Positions 38,394 through 48,155 are shown, counted from the first letter of the stretch. The stretch is 64,000 nt of DNA from Synechococcus sp. HJ21-Hayes (GCF_024345835.1 NZ_JAGQBW010000005.1:1-64000); one strand, 5' to 3'. Made by a program: numbers and translations. The notes: a model not told the origin generated them from the letters alone.

Positions 38394-40361
38394 TCAGCCC
38401 TGCAGGTAGGTGGTCTGCCGCAGGCTGGTTTCCAGGTGATCCATCAGGCGGCGGGCATCGCTGATCTTGAGGTTGCCGCGTTGGATCGCGGTTTCGCTGG
38501 CCACCCGCAGCCGTTCCAGTAGCAGCTCGGGGTTGTGCTCCATCGCCTCCAGCACCTGGGCGTTGGTGTTGCCCCGCACCACGTGGTCCACCTGGTAGCC
38601 ACCCCCTGCCGCCAGGCGGATGTGAACGGCATTGGTGCTGCCGAACAGGTTGTGCAGGTTGCCCATCACCTCCTGGTAGGCGCCCCCCAGAAACATGCCG
38701 ATCAGGTAAGGCTCGCCGTCCCGCACGTCGTGGAGCTCCAGCAGCGGCTTGGCCTGGCCCGCGCCGATGAAGCGCGCCAGTTTGCCGTCCGAATCGCAGG
38801 TGAGGTCGGCGAAGTGGCCGAGCCGTTTCGGTTCCTCCTGGAGCCGGTGGATCGGCATCAGCGGGAACAGCTGTTCGATGGCCCAGGTGTCGGGCGCGGA
38901 GCGGAACACCGAGAGGTTGGCGTAGTAGGTGCTGGCCAAAGCAGCCCGCAGGGCCTTGAGGTCGTCCGGTACCGGGCCGTTGGTGGGGAGCCGATCCACG
39001 ATCGCCTCCGCGCAGGCCCAGGTGAGCTGTTCGGCCATGGCCCGCTGGGGCAGGCCCAGGTAGCCGAGGCGGAAGGCCGAGAGGGCATCCTCCTTGAATT
39101 TGATCGCGTCGTTCCAGGCTTCCTGCAGCCGCTCCAGGCTCGCCTCCTGGTGGGCTTCATTCGCCGTGATGCCGGCCAACGTCTCCCGCAGGTTGCGAAC
39201 GGTGAGGGGCTCGTCCTGGGTGGGCGCTGGAACGGTCCCCGGAACGCCACCGGTGCCGAGCACATCGAACACCAGAACGGAGAAGTGGCTGGCGATGGCA
39301 CGGCCGCTCTCGCTCACGAGGGTGGGCACCGTCACCCCATGCGGTTCGCAGCACTCCCGCACGGTGGCCACCACGTCGTTGGCGTAGTTCTGCAGGGAGT
39401 AGTTGGTGGAGGCGGCGGTGGCGGTGCGGCTGCCGTCGTAGTCGATCCCCAGGCCGCCGCCCACATCCAGGTAGCCCATGGGGGCGCCCAGCTTGGTGAG
39501 CTCCACGTAGATCTGGCCCGCCTCCTGCAGGGCGTCCTTGAGCACGGCGATGTCGTTGATCTGGCTGCCCACGTGGAAGTGGAGCAGCCGCAGATCCGCC
39601 AGCAGGCCCGCCTCGCGCAGGGCCTCCACCGTGGTCAGCACATCGGGGATGGCCAGGCCGAACTTGGCCTTCTCGCCCACGGAGCTGCCCCAGCGGCCGG
39701 TGCTGCGGCTCGACAACTTGGCGCGGATGCCGATGAAGGGCGCCGCCCCCAGCTCGCGACTGGCGCGGATGATGCGCTCCACCTCATCCGGTTGTTCGAT
39801 CACCACCACGGGTTGGCGCCCCAGGCGGCGGGCCAGGATGGCCGTCTCGATGTAGCGCTGATCCTTGTAGCCGTTACAGATCAGCAGCGCCTCGGGGTCG
39901 TCGATCAGCGAGAGGGCGATCAACAGTTCGGCCTTGCTGCCGGCCTCCAGGCCGAAGTGCCAGCGCTTGCCGCTGGCCACCAGCTCCTCCACCACGTGGC
40001 GCTGTTGGTTGCACTTCACCGGGAACACGCCCTGATAGCGGCCGCCATAGCCGTACTGGGCGATGGCGCGGCCGAAGGCAGCATGCAGCCGCTCCAGCCG
40101 GTCTTCGAGGATGTCGTCGAAGCGGATCAGCAGGGGCAGGCCGAGATTGCGGCCCTGCAGGCCCTGCACCAGCTCCACGAGATCCAGCGATCCACCCCGC
40201 TCCCCCTGGGGCTGCACCAGCACATGGCCGCGAGAATTCACCGAGAAGTAGGGATCGCCCCAGCGATCGAGGCCGTAGAGGGCAGCGCTGTCGGCGGTTG
40301 TCCAGTTGGAGCTCGTGGCGGCGGCCATGGTCCCAGTGGTGGCGGATTCGGCTAGCACCAT
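38394..40361 (-). CDS. speA: Biosynthetic arginine decarboxylase
   Basis: 655 residues from ATG 40361 (an ATG at 40328 would give 644). PLP-dependent fold-type III enzyme making agmatine for polyamine synthesis. The PLP lysine is in GVFPVKCNQQRHVVEE. GLEAGSKAELLIALS, GGGLGIDYDGS and the C-terminal GMFLGGAYQEVMG are family hallmarks. Divergent from ndk with a 138-nt intergenic region in which no clear operator is seen. Confidence 0.96.
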   Translation of the reverse strand: MVLAESATTGTMAAATSSNWTTADSAALYGLDRWGDPYFSVNSRGHVLVQPQGERGGSLDLVELVQGLQGRNLGLPLLIRFDDILEDRLERLHAAFGRAIAQYGYGGRYQGVFPVKCNQQRHVVEELVASGKRWHFGLEAGSKAELLIALSLIDDPEALLICNGYKDQRYIETAILARRLGRQPVVVIEQPDEVERIIRASRELGAAPFIGIRAKLSSRSTGRWGSSVGEKAKFGLAIPDVLTTVEALREAGLLADLRLLHFHVGSQINDIAVLKDALQEAGQIYVELTKLGAPMGYLDVGGGLGIDYDGSRTATAASTNYSLQNYANDVVATVRECCEPHGVTVPTLVSESGRAIASHFSVLVFDVLGTGGVPGTVPAPTQDEPLTVRNLRETLAGITANEAHQEASLERLQEAWNDAIKFKEDALSAFRLGYLGLPQRAMAEQLTWACAEAIVDRLPTNGPVPDDLKALRAALASTYYANLSVFRSAPDTWAIEQLFPLMPIHRLQEEPKRLGHFADLTCDSDGKLARFIGAGQAKPLLELHDVRDGEPYLIGMFLGGAYQEVMGNLHNLFGSTNAVHIRLAAGGGYQVDHVVRGNTNAQVLEAMEHNPELLLERLRVASETAIQRGNLKISDARRLMDHLETSLRQTTYLQG

Positions 40362-40499
40362 CGGGCCTGGCGGCAGTGGTCGGATTGGCCGAAATCTAGG
40401 GACCGGCGCCAGCGCGGCCAGGCCAGCCAACGGCACGGGTGCTTGCCAACCGGCAGGGCGGCCGCAGACGATGGGCCGGATCTATTGGTTTGTTGATCC

Positions 40500-40958
40500 A
40501 TGGCCGCTGAACGCAGCTTCGTAGCCATCAAGCCCGATGGCGTTCAGCGCGGTCTGGTGGGTGAGATCCTTGGCCGCTTCGAGCGCAAGGGCTTCAAGCT
40601 GGTGGGCCTGAAGCAACTCACCCCCAGCCGCGAGCTGGCCGAGGCCCACTACGGCGTGCACCGCGAGCGCCCCTTCTTCGCCGGCCTGGTGGACTTCATC
40701 ACCTCCGGCCCTGTGGTGGCGATGGTGTGGGAAGGCGATGGTGTGATCGCCAGCGCCCGCAAGCTGATCGGTGCCACCAAGCCCCTGGAGGCTGAGCCCG
40801 GCACCATCCGCGGCGACCTGGCCGTGAACATCGGCCGCAACGTGATCCACGGCTCCGATGCTCCCGAGACCGCCCAGTTCGAAATCGGCCTGTGGTTCCA
40901 GCCCGCTGAACTGAGCGACTGGACCCCCTCCGACCAAGGCTGGCGCGTCGAGGCCTGA
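40500..40958 (+). CDS. ndk: Nucleoside diphosphate kinase
   Basis: 152 residues. Equilibrates NDP/NTP pools through a phospho-His intermediate. The catalytic residue is His-117 in [12 protein letters not shown], and the N-terminus [18 protein letters not shown] is typical. ATG 40500. Monocistronic: it has a terminator 22 nt after the stop and a divergent speA upstream. Confidence 0.98.
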   Translation: MAAERSFVAIKPDGVQRGLVGEILGRFERKGFKLVGLKQLTPSRELAEAHYGVHRERPFFAGLVDFITSGPVVAMVWEGDGVIASARKLIGATKPLEAEPGTIRGDLAVNIGRNVIHGSDAPETAQFEIGLWFQPAELSDWTPSDQGWRVEA

Positions 40959-40980
40959 TCGGCCCCAAGGGGTGCCCTCG

Positions 40981-41009
40981 AGCCCCTGCCTTGCGGCGGG
41001 GGCTTTCTT
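40981..41009 (+). terminator. Rho-independent terminator after ndk
   Basis: Ten-bp stem AGCCCCTGCC / GGCGGGGGCT with one wobble pair (40981-40990 with 40995-41004), TTGC loop, then TTTCTTG. Confidence 0.85.
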
Positions 41010-41021
41010 GTGGGCTAGGGC

Positions 41022-42131
41022 TCAGCGAAAGCGATCCCAGCGAAACCGCTCCAGCTGCCGCGTCTGCGCGGGATCCGGCCCTGCAGGGCTCAGGGCTGCC
41101 GCCAGCAGCTCGGCGGTGATGGCGGCCAGCAACACGCCGTTGCGGTGGTGGCCGGCGGCCAGCCACAGCCCCGGAATCCCACTGGTGCCCAGCAGCGGCC
41201 CCTCATCGGGGGTGCAGGGCCGAAAGCCCCACCAGCGTTCCATGGGTGGCCAGCTGGTGGCGGCGGGCAGCAGGGCGGCGATGCCCTCCTGCAGCTGGCG
41301 TTGGCCAGCGGGGGTGAGTCCTTCGCTGAACCCTGCCTGGGCTTCGCTGGTGGCACCCACCACCAGTAGGCCGTCCTCCCGTGGCACCAGATAGGTGCCC
41401 GGCCCGAAGATCACCCGCTGCAGGGCCTCGCGGGGCCCTTGCAGAGACAGCATCTGTCCCTTCACCGGGGCAATCGGCAGTTCGGGGAGCAACTGGGTGC
41501 TCCAGGCCCCGCAGGCGAGCACCGCCTTGGTTGCCGCCAGGCACTGCTCGTCGCCCTCGGCGGTGCGCAGGCGCACGCCCTGGAGTGCTCCGGTCGCGCC
41601 CTGCTCCAGGCTCAGCACCTCGGCTCCTTCCTGGAAGGTCACCCCCAGGCCCACGCAGGCCCTCTCCAGCGCACGCATCAGTCGGCGGCGGTTGTCGATC
41701 TGACCGTCCTGCGCGAACAGCAACCCCGCTGGCCAGCCCTCGCCGATGCCGGGGATCTCCCGGGCCAGATCGACACGGTCGAGGGACTGGCCGAAGGGGG
41801 CGGTGGGGTAGGCGTCCCGTTCGGCGGCTGAGCGGAACGGCACCACGATGCCGCAGGGCCGGAGCCCGCAGCGCAGGCCGCTGTCGGCCTCGATCTGCTC
41901 CACCCAGGCCGGAATCCGTTCCAGGCTGCGCTGGCCCAGCTCCAGCAGATCGCCGCTGAGCCCTTCGGCGTGGGGTGCCAGCATTCCCGCAGCCACGAAG
42001 CCCGCCGCCTCACTGCGGCGGCGGCTTAGCACCAGCACCCGGTCTCCCCGGCGGGCCAGCTGGTGGGCGATGGCCAGGCCCATCAGGCCGCCACCAAGGA
42101 TCAGCACCGGTTCCGGGTTGGCCGCTGCCAT
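41022..42131 (-). CDS. thiO: FAD-dependent glycine/D-amino-acid oxidase, ThiO-like
   Basis: About 369 residues from ATG 42131 (a GTG two codons upstream is in frame). The N-terminal Rossmann motif LILGGGLMGLAIAHQLA binds FAD. AAGMLAPHAEG, APVKGQMLSL and the final GHHRNGVLLAA fit ThiO glycine oxidase, which supplies dehydroglycine for the thiazole of thiamine. A general D-amino-acid dehydrogenase remains possible because no other thi gene is nearby. It is divergent from gatB with 106 nt between. Confidence 0.85.
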   Translation of the reverse strand: MAAANPEPVLILGGGLMGLAIAHQLARRGDRVLVLSRRRSEAAGFVAAGMLAPHAEGLSGDLLELGQRSLERIPAWVEQIEADSGLRCGLRPCGIVVPFRSAAERDAYPTAPFGQSLDRVDLAREIPGIGEGWPAGLLFAQDGQIDNRRRLMRALERACVGLGVTFQEGAEVLSLEQGATGALQGVRLRTAEGDEQCLAATKAVLACGAWSTQLLPELPIAPVKGQMLSLQGPREALQRVIFGPGTYLVPREDGLLVVGATSEAQAGFSEGLTPAGQRQLQEGIAALLPAATSWPPMERWWGFRPCTPDEGPLLGTSGIPGLWLAAGHHRNGVLLAAITAELLAAALSPAGPDPAQTRQLERFRWDRFR

Positions 42132-42237
42132 GGCCACAACGTCTGTTCAGGCTGGTCTCAGTGTTTCAGCTCAGCGGCTCAACGGGCTGGCCCCGCTTCC
42201 ATAGGATCGGGCCACGCCCAGGAGTTGGAGATCGCAG

Positions 42238-43716
42238 ATGGCAGCGGCAGCACAGGCCGAGTGGGAAGCCGTGATCGGCCTGGAGACCCACGTGCAGCTG
42301 GGCACCAACAGCAAGATCTTCACCAGCGCCTCTACCACTTTCGGCGACGACCCCAACACCCACATTGACCCGGTGGTGTGCGGTTTGCCCGGCACCCTGC
42401 CGGTGTTGAACCAGAAGGTGTTGGAGTACGCCGTGAAGGCCGCCATGGCCCTCAACCTGAACATTGCGGAGCACAGCAAGTTCGACCGCAAGCAGTATTT
42501 CTATCCGGATCTGCCCAAGAACTACCAGATCTCCCAGTACGACGAGCCCATTGCCGAAGAGGGCTGGATTGAGGTGGAGGTGGCGGAGAAGGGCAGAGAC
42601 ACTTACCTCAAGACCATCGGCATCGAGCGCCTGCACATGGAGGAGGACGCCGGCAAGCTCGTGCACGCCGGCAGCGACCGCCTGGCCGGCTCCACCCACT
42701 CCCTGGTGGACTACAACCGCGCCGGCGTGGCCCTCGCCGAGATCGTGAGCAAGCCAGATCTGCGCACCGGCCGCGAGGCGGCGGAGTATGCCTCGGAGAT
42801 CCGCCGGATCATGCGCTATCTGGGCGTGAGCGACGGCAACATGCAGGAGGGATCCCTGCGCTGCGACGTGAACATCTCCGTGCGCCGCGGCCCCGATGCC
42901 CCCTTCGGCACGAAGGTGGAAATCAAGAACATGAACTCGTTCTCCGCCATCCAGAAGGCATGCGATTACGAGATCCAGCGGCAGATTAAGGCCTACGAAT
43001 CCGGCGAGCCGGTGGTGCAGGAAACGCGCCTCTGGGATGAGGGCAAGCAACTCACCAAGAGCATGCGCAGTAAGGAGGGCGCCAGCGACTACCGCTACTT
43101 CCCCGATCCGGATCTCGGCCCGATCGAGGTGAGCGCCGAGCAGCGCGAGGGCTGGCGCGCTGAGCTACCCGAGCTGCCGGCGGCCAAGCGCCATCGCTAC
43201 GCCGAGACGCTGGGTCTCTCGATCTACGACGCCCGGGTGCTCACCGATGAGCGCCCGATGGCGGAATACTTCGAGGCCGCCGTGGCGGCCGGCGCCGATG
43301 CCAAGGGCGTGGCCAACTGGATCACCGGCGACATCGCCGCCCATGTGAACAGCAACCGCCTCTCCTACACCACCTTGCCCTTTCGCCCCGAGCAGCTGGC
43401 CGAGATGGTGCAGTTGATTGAGGCCGGTGTGATCAGCGGCAAGATCGCCAAGGAGATCCTGCCGGAGCTGCTGGAGAAGGGTGGTTCCCCCAAGGCGATC
43501 GTGGCGGAGCGGGGTCTGGGGATGATCAGCGACCCTTCGGCGATCACGGCGATCGTGGAGCAGCTGCTGGCGGCCCACCCCGAGGAAGTGGAGGCCTTCC
43601 GCGGCGGCAAAACCAAGCTGCAGGGCTTCTTCGTGGGGCAGCTGATGAAACAAACCGGCGGCAAGGCCGATCCCAAGCTCGCCAACCAGATCCTGATCCA
43701 GAAGCTCAACGGCTGA
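42238..43716 (+). CDS. gatB: Asp-tRNA(Asn)/Glu-tRNA(Gln) amidotransferase subunit B
   Basis: 492 residues. With GatA and GatC it converts mischarged Glu-tRNA-Gln to Gln-tRNA-Gln, the route used by cyanobacteria, which lack GlnRS. Signature segments are VIGLETHVQLGT, FDRKQYFYPDLPKNYQISQYD and YRYFPDPDLGP. The C-terminal YqeY-like tail domain binds tRNA (GGKADPKLANQILIQKL). ATG 42238 is preceded by GGAG. Its 3' end overlaps the convergent coaE by 11 nt. Confidence 0.98.
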   Translation: MAAAAQAEWEAVIGLETHVQLGTNSKIFTSASTTFGDDPNTHIDPVVCGLPGTLPVLNQKVLEYAVKAAMALNLNIAEHSKFDRKQYFYPDLPKNYQISQYDEPIAEEGWIEVEVAEKGRDTYLKTIGIERLHMEEDAGKLVHAGSDRLAGSTHSLVDYNRAGVALAEIVSKPDLRTGREAAEYASEIRRIMRYLGVSDGNMQEGSLRCDVNISVRRGPDAPFGTKVEIKNMNSFSAIQKACDYEIQRQIKAYESGEPVVQETRLWDEGKQLTKSMRSKEGASDYRYFPDPDLGPIEVSAEQREGWRAELPELPAAKRHRYAETLGLSIYDARVLTDERPMAEYFEAAVAAGADAKGVANWITGDIAAHVNSNRLSYTTLPFRPEQLAEMVQLIEAGVISGKIAKEILPELLEKGGSPKAIVAERGLGMISDPSAITAIVEQLLAAHPEEVEAFRGGKTKLQGFFVGQLMKQTGGKADPKLANQILIQKLNG

Positions 43717-44338
43717 GCGGTCCTGCTGCAGGGTCCGTGAGGTCCTGGAGCAGGGTGTGCAGCTGCTCCAGCGACCCCCGGTTGTCGATCAGCTGATCCG
43801 CTAAGCCGCGCTTGCGGGCCATCGGCCATTGGCAGCTGATCCTCGCCCTGGCATCGGCGGCGCTGCTGTGATCGCGGTCCATCAGCCGTTGCAGCTGCTG
43901 GTTCTCCTCGCAGTCCACCAGCCACACCTCGCTGCAGAGGCCCTCCAGGTTGGCCTCAAACAGCAGCGGGATCATCAGCACCACCGCTGGTGCCGCCTTC
44001 AGCCGGTCGAGCTCCGTGGCAAAGCGGTGGCGCACGATCGGATGCACCAGCTGCTCCAGCCAGTGGCGCTCGGCCGGATCGCTGAACACCACGGCTCCCA
44101 GGGCGCGTCGGTCGATCCCGCCGCCGGCCGCTTGCACCCCTGGGCCGTGGCGGTTCAGCACCGCCTCGGAGGCCGCGGAACCCGGTGCCAGGGCCTCACG
44201 TGCAAACCCATCCGCATCCAGCAGTGGCAGGCCAGCCTGCTGCTGCAGCCAGCGGCCCACGCTGCTCTTGCCCGTGGCGATGCCGCCGGTGAGGCCGATG
44301 CGGCGTTGGGGGCCTTGCCAGCGGAGGGTCGCGGCCAT
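43706..44338 (-). CDS. coaE: Dephospho-CoA kinase
   Basis: 210 residues, last step of CoA synthesis. The P-loop is GLTGGIATGKSSVG, the substrate Asp is in LLDADGFARE, and IPLLFEANLEGL is the lid-side signature. ATG 44338. Divergent from argJ (60-nt gap) and convergent with gatB (11-nt overlap). Confidence 0.96.
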   Translation of the reverse strand: MAATLRWQGPQRRIGLTGGIATGKSSVGRWLQQQAGLPLLDADGFAREALAPGSAASEAVLNRHGPGVQAAGGGIDRRALGAVVFSDPAERHWLEQLVHPIVRHRFATELDRLKAAPAVVLMIPLLFEANLEGLCSEVWLVDCEENQQLQRLMDRDHSSAADARARISCQWPMARKRGLADQLIDNRGSLEQLHTLLQDLTDPAAGPLSR

Positions 44339-44398
44339 GGCGATTTGGCGAGGGGCGGGGCGCTATTCCATGCTCAGGTTCGTAGCACAGGCCGCCCC

Positions 44399-45628
44399 GT
44401 GACCCATTCCTGGCACCCGATTCCCGGCGGCATCACCGCCCCCAGCGGCTTCGTGGCGGCGGGGATCACGGCGGGCTTGAAGGCCTCCGGCAATCCCGAT
44501 CTCTCCCTGCTCCTGGCTCCGGAGGGGGCCGTGTGTGCCGGCACCTTCACCACCTCATTGGTGCGGGCCGCCTGTGTGGATCTCTGCGCTGAGCGGCTGG
44601 TGGCCAGCGGCGGCAAGGCCCGGGCGGTGCTCACCAATTCGGGCCAGGCCAATGCCTGCACGGGCGATCGGGGCCTGATCGACAGCCTGCGCGCCACCCA
44701 GGTTGTGGCCGATCTGATCGGCCTTGCGCCTGAGGAGGTGCTGATTTGCTCCACCGGCGTGATCGGCGTGCCGATTCCTATGGACACCCTCCTGGCGGGA
44801 CTTGATCCCCTGGTGGCGGCCCTGGACCCGCAGGGGGGCGCTGCGGCGGCTCGAGCGATCCTCACCACCGATCTCGTGGACAAGCAGATCGCCCTTGAGG
44901 CGGATCTGGGCGGCCGTCGTGTGCGTATCGGCGGCATGGCCAAGGGGTCGGGAATGATCCACCCCAACATGGCCACCATGCTGGGCTATCTGAGCTGTGA
45001 TGCCAGCGTGCCGGCCGATGTCTGGCAGCCGATGGTGAAGCGGGCGGTGGATCGTTCCTTCAATGCGATCACGGTGGACGGCGACACCAGCACCAACGAC
45101 ACGTTCCTGGCTTTTGCAGCCGGCGAGCCCTTAAGCCCAGGGCACTTCGACGCGCTGGAGGCCGGCTTGACGGCAGTGTCGCAACATTTGGCCAAGGCGA
45201 TTGCCCGTGATGGCGAAGGTGCCACCTGCCTGCTGGAAGTCCAGGTGGAGGGGGCAGCCGATCACGCCGCTGCCCGCGCCATCGCGCGCACCATCTGTGG
45301 TTCCTCGCTGGTGAAGTGCGCCGTGCACGGCCGCGACCCCAACTGGGGCCGGATCGTGGCGGCGGCAGGCCGCGCCGGTGTGCCGATGGATCCTGAGGCC
45401 GTGGCCCTGTGGCTGGGGGAGCACCAGCTGATGGCGGCCGGTCAGCCCCTGGCCTTTGATCGTGCCGCCGCGTCCCAGTACATGCGCCAGCGTGGCGCCG
45501 GGGCCTACCTGCAGGACGACACCGTGGAGATCCGCCTGGTCGTGGGCAGCGGGGCTGGCGCGGGCCGTGCCTGGGGCTGCGACCTCTCCGACCAGTACGT
45601 GCGCATCAACGCCGATTACACGACCTAG
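44399..45628 (+). CDS. argJ: Bifunctional ornithine acetyltransferase / N-acetylglutamate synthase
   Basis: 409 residues from GTG 44399 (reading MTHSWHPIPGG). ArgJ recycles the acetyl group in arginine synthesis. The autoproteolytic cleavage site Ala-192/Thr-193 is in MIHPNMATMLGY, creating the N-terminal Thr nucleophile. NSGQANACTG and the C-terminal RINADYTT are typical. The frame extends upstream over coaE antisense sequence, which was rejected. Confidence 0.96.
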   Translation: MTHSWHPIPGGITAPSGFVAAGITAGLKASGNPDLSLLLAPEGAVCAGTFTTSLVRAACVDLCAERLVASGGKARAVLTNSGQANACTGDRGLIDSLRATQVVADLIGLAPEEVLICSTGVIGVPIPMDTLLAGLDPLVAALDPQGGAAAARAILTTDLVDKQIALEADLGGRRVRIGGMAKGSGMIHPNMATMLGYLSCDASVPADVWQPMVKRAVDRSFNAITVDGDTSTNDTFLAFAAGEPLSPGHFDALEAGLTAVSQHLAKAIARDGEGATCLLEVQVEGAADHAAARAIARTICGSSLVKCAVHGRDPNWGRIVAAAGRAGVPMDPEAVALWLGEHQLMAAGQPLAFDRAAASQYMRQRGAGAYLQDDTVEIRLVVGSGAGAGRAWGCDLSDQYVRINADYTT

Positions 45629-45665
45629 GGCCAGAATGCGCCCATTCGGTGAGACCCAGCCATCC

Positions 45666-46130
45666 ATGGCCCAGGCCCGACCCGCCGCTGTGGAGTCCCG
45701 TCGCCGTCGAGCGGGGTTGTGGCCGGGCCCTCTGGTGGCTGGTCTCTGTTTTGGTCTGGCCTACGGCATCACCCAGCGACTGTTCGCGTTGAACGTTGCT
45801 GATTGGGGGCAATCTGGCCAGGGCTTTGATGTGCAGCCCTTCCCGGGTACCTCCGCGGACAGCCTGAAATTGCGCTTTGGCGTCCCGGATGCCGATCTTC
45901 GAGGCGATTTGGAACGTCACGAGCTTGAGCGCCAGCAGGCTGACCAAGACACGCCCAAGACACAGCAGCCTGCCGGAGCGGATACTCCCGCTACTGACGA
46001 CCTAACGGCCCCGGAGCCCATGGAGCTGCCTGATCCAGTGGATCTTGGGCCGCCGCCGCGGGCTGTGCAGGGTCCCCTGACTGCTCCGCCTGAGCCAGTT
46101 CCGCTGGCCCCTGCCGCTGGCCAGCCCTGA
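45666..46130 (+). CDS. Single-span membrane protein with Pro-rich periplasmic tail (154 aa)
   Basis: 154 residues from ATG 45666 (an in-frame ATG at 45636 would add ten). A basic N-terminus (ESRRRRAGLWPG), one hydrophobic helix (PLVAGLCFGLAYGITQRLFAL), a conserved-looking segment (FDVQPFPGTSADSLKLRFG) and then a Glu/Pro-rich tail. It resembles hypothetical proteins seen in marine Synechococcus. Function unknown. It is the first of three co-directional genes leading to the ABC1 kinase. Confidence 0.6.
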   Translation: MAQARPAAVESRRRRAGLWPGPLVAGLCFGLAYGITQRLFALNVADWGQSGQGFDVQPFPGTSADSLKLRFGVPDADLRGDLERHELERQQADQDTPKTQQPAGADTPATDDLTAPEPMELPDPVDLGPPPRAVQGPLTAPPEPVPLAPAAGQP

Positions 46131-46143
46131 TCTGCCACAGTTT

Positions 46144-46160
46144 GGCCATTCCCAATGGCC
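46144..46160 (+). other. Short perfect hairpin just before a start codon
   Basis: GGCCATT-ccc-AATGGCC, 7-bp perfect stem with 3-nt loop, ending 4 nt before ATG 46165. It would occupy the ribosome-binding region of the 104-aa gene in the mRNA. Confidence 0.5.
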
Positions 46161-46164
46161 TGCC

Positions 46165-46479
46165 ATGAGCGCGCCCCAGACCCTGGTTCAGGCCGCCCTC
46201 AATCGCTTCACGGCTCGCCTGGGCAGCGGTCTTGCCGATGCAGCGGCCAGCCTGGCTGTGCTTGTCCAGGACGCCCCCGACAAGTTGCGCCAGGAGTGGC
46301 AGTTGTTCCTGGAGGAGGTGGAGCAGGAGGCCGAGCGCCTAGAGCAGCCCGAAGTGGAGGTTGCATCGGCCTCCACCCCCCCCTGGCCGGAGCCGGCTGC
46401 CGCTGATCCCCAGGAGCAGATCGACGAGTTGCGGGCCCAGGTGGCCCGGGTGGCTCGCCGGCTTGAGGATCGCTCCTGA
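46165..46479 (+). CDS. Hypothetical protein, helical/coiled-coil (104 aa)
   Basis: 104 residues, mostly helical and acidic: LVQAALNRFTARLGSGLADA, then KLRQEWQLFLEEVEQEAERL, and a C-terminal heptad helix (EQIDELRAQVARVARRLED). The layout resembles small cyanobacterial thylakoid- or chaperone-associated helical proteins, but no family can be named. Its stop overlaps the next start by one base (TGATG), so it is coupled to the ABC1 kinase gene. Confidence 0.7.
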   Translation: MSAPQTLVQAALNRFTARLGSGLADAAASLAVLVQDAPDKLRQEWQLFLEEVEQEAERLEQPEVEVASASTPPWPEPAAADPQEQIDELRAQVARVARRLEDRS

Positions 46480-48152
46480 TGCCCGGTTTGCTGCACGGGC
46501 TGAGGGGCTTGCGGCGCTCCCTGCGCATCTGGCGCGCGGTGCTGCAGCTGCTGCTTGGCCTCTGGTGGGATGCCGCCAGCTGGACCTACCCCGGTGGCGT
46601 GAACGACGACAGGCGCGCCGCCCGCCAGCGCCGCCGCGCCCGCTGGCTCACCGCTGAGCTGTTGCAGCTGGGCTCGGCCTTCATCAAGTTGGGCCAGTTG
46701 CTCTCCGCCCGGCCTGATGTGCTGCCGGCCGGCTATGTGGAGGAACTGGCGCACCTGCAGGATCAGGTGCCCTCCTTCCCCTTCGGCACGGTGCAGGCGC
46801 TGCTGGAGCAGGAGCTAGGGGAGCGCTGCGCGGAGATCGTGGATCTTGAGGCGGTGCCCCTAGGGGCCGCCAGCCTGGCCCAGGTGCACCGGGCCAGCCT
46901 GCGCAGCGGTCGTCAGGTGGTGTTCAAGATCCAGCGCCCTGGGCTGGAACGCCTGTTCCGGCTGGATCTTGAGGTGTTGCAGCAGGTGGCGGCTGTGTTG
47001 CAGCGCCACCCCCGCTGGGGTGTGGGCCGCGACTGGGTGTCCATTGCCCAGGAATGCCGGCGGGTGTTGCTGCGGGAGCTCGATTTCCGCGTGGAGGCGG
47101 AGCATGCGGCCCGTTTTCGCCAGCAGTTTCTCGACGACCCGGGCATCCGCGTGCCGGCCGTGGTGTGGGAACTCAGTACCCGCCGGGTGTTGTGCCTCGA
47201 CTATCTACCTGGCATCAAGATCACCGACCGTCCGGCGCTGATCGAGGCCGGTATCGATCCTTCGGCGGTGGCGGAGAAGGGGGCCGCCAGCTACCTCCAG
47301 CAGCTGGTGCGCTTCGGCTTCTTCCATGCCGATCCCCACCCTGGCAATCTCGCGGTGGCGGCCGATGGCGCCCTCGTTTACTACGACTTCGGGATGATGG
47401 GGCAGATCTCCCAGCGACTGCGCAGCCGGCTGGGACGCATGGTGACTGCCGCCGCCGCCCGCGATGCCTCCTCCCTCGTGCGTGAGCTGCAGGCTGCCGG
47501 GGTGATTGCCGAGGGCATCGATGTGGGCCCGGTGCGGCGGCTGGTACGCCTGATGCTCGCCGAGGCCCTCACCCCGCCCTTCTCCTCCAACGTGATCGCC
47601 AAGTTGTCGGGTGATCTCTACGACCTGGTGTACGGCCAGCCCTTCCGTCTGCCGCCCGAGCTGATCTTCGTGATGCGCGCCCTCTCCACCTTTGAGGGGG
47701 TCGGCCGCAGCCTCGATCCCGGCTTTAGTTTGGTGGCGATTGCCCGTCCTTACCTCCTGCCTCTGATGACTGCCAGCGGTAACGGGCCCAACGATCTTTT
47801 CAACCAGCTGGGCCGTCAGGCCGTGGAGGTGGGCACCCGGGCCCTCGGCTTGCCCCAGCGGCTGGAGGACAGCCTCTCGCGCATCGAGCAGGGCGACTTG
47901 CAGGTGCAGATCCGTGCTGGGGAAACCGATCGCCTGCTGCGTCGCCTGGCCATGAGTCAGCAGACCGCCGGTCAGGCGGTGTTGCTGGGGGCCCTGGCGG
48001 TGGCCGCTGCCCTGCTGGCTGCCAGTGCACGCCCGGCCCTCACGGCCATCCCCTTGGTGTGCGGGCTGCCGGTGGGGCTGAGCTGGCTCAAGCTGCAGGC
48101 GCGCCTGCGCCGTGACAGCCGCCTGGAGAAGCTGCCGGGCGCTGGCGGCTGA
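46479..48152 (+). CDS. ABC1/AarF/UbiB-family atypical kinase
   Basis: 557 residues. The family-defining K-x-G-Q motif is in FIKLGQLLSARPDVLP. The ATP-binding A-rich loop (PLGAASLAQVHRASL) replaces the kinase P-loop. The catalytic region is RFGFFHADPHPGNLAV and the metal motif YYDFGMMGQ. The C-terminus has two hydrophobic helices (AVLLGALAVAAALLAAS, LTAIPLVCGLPVGLSWL). Homologues act in quinone/prenyl-lipid metabolism in plastids and cyanobacteria. Substrate unknown here. Confidence 0.93.
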   Translation: MPGLLHGLRGLRRSLRIWRAVLQLLLGLWWDAASWTYPGGVNDDRRAARQRRRARWLTAELLQLGSAFIKLGQLLSARPDVLPAGYVEELAHLQDQVPSFPFGTVQALLEQELGERCAEIVDLEAVPLGAASLAQVHRASLRSGRQVVFKIQRPGLERLFRLDLEVLQQVAAVLQRHPRWGVGRDWVSIAQECRRVLLRELDFRVEAEHAARFRQQFLDDPGIRVPAVVWELSTRRVLCLDYLPGIKITDRPALIEAGIDPSAVAEKGAASYLQQLVRFGFFHADPHPGNLAVAADGALVYYDFGMMGQISQRLRSRLGRMVTAAAARDASSLVRELQAAGVIAEGIDVGPVRRLVRLMLAEALTPPFSSNVIAKLSGDLYDLVYGQPFRLPPELIFVMRALSTFEGVGRSLDPGFSLVAIARPYLLPLMTASGNGPNDLFNQLGRQAVEVGTRALGLPQRLEDSLSRIEQGDLQVQIRAGETDRLLRRLAMSQQTAGQAVLLGALAVAAALLAASARPALTAIPLVCGLPVGLSWLKLQARLRRDSRLEKLPGAGG

Positions 48153-48155
48153 GCT

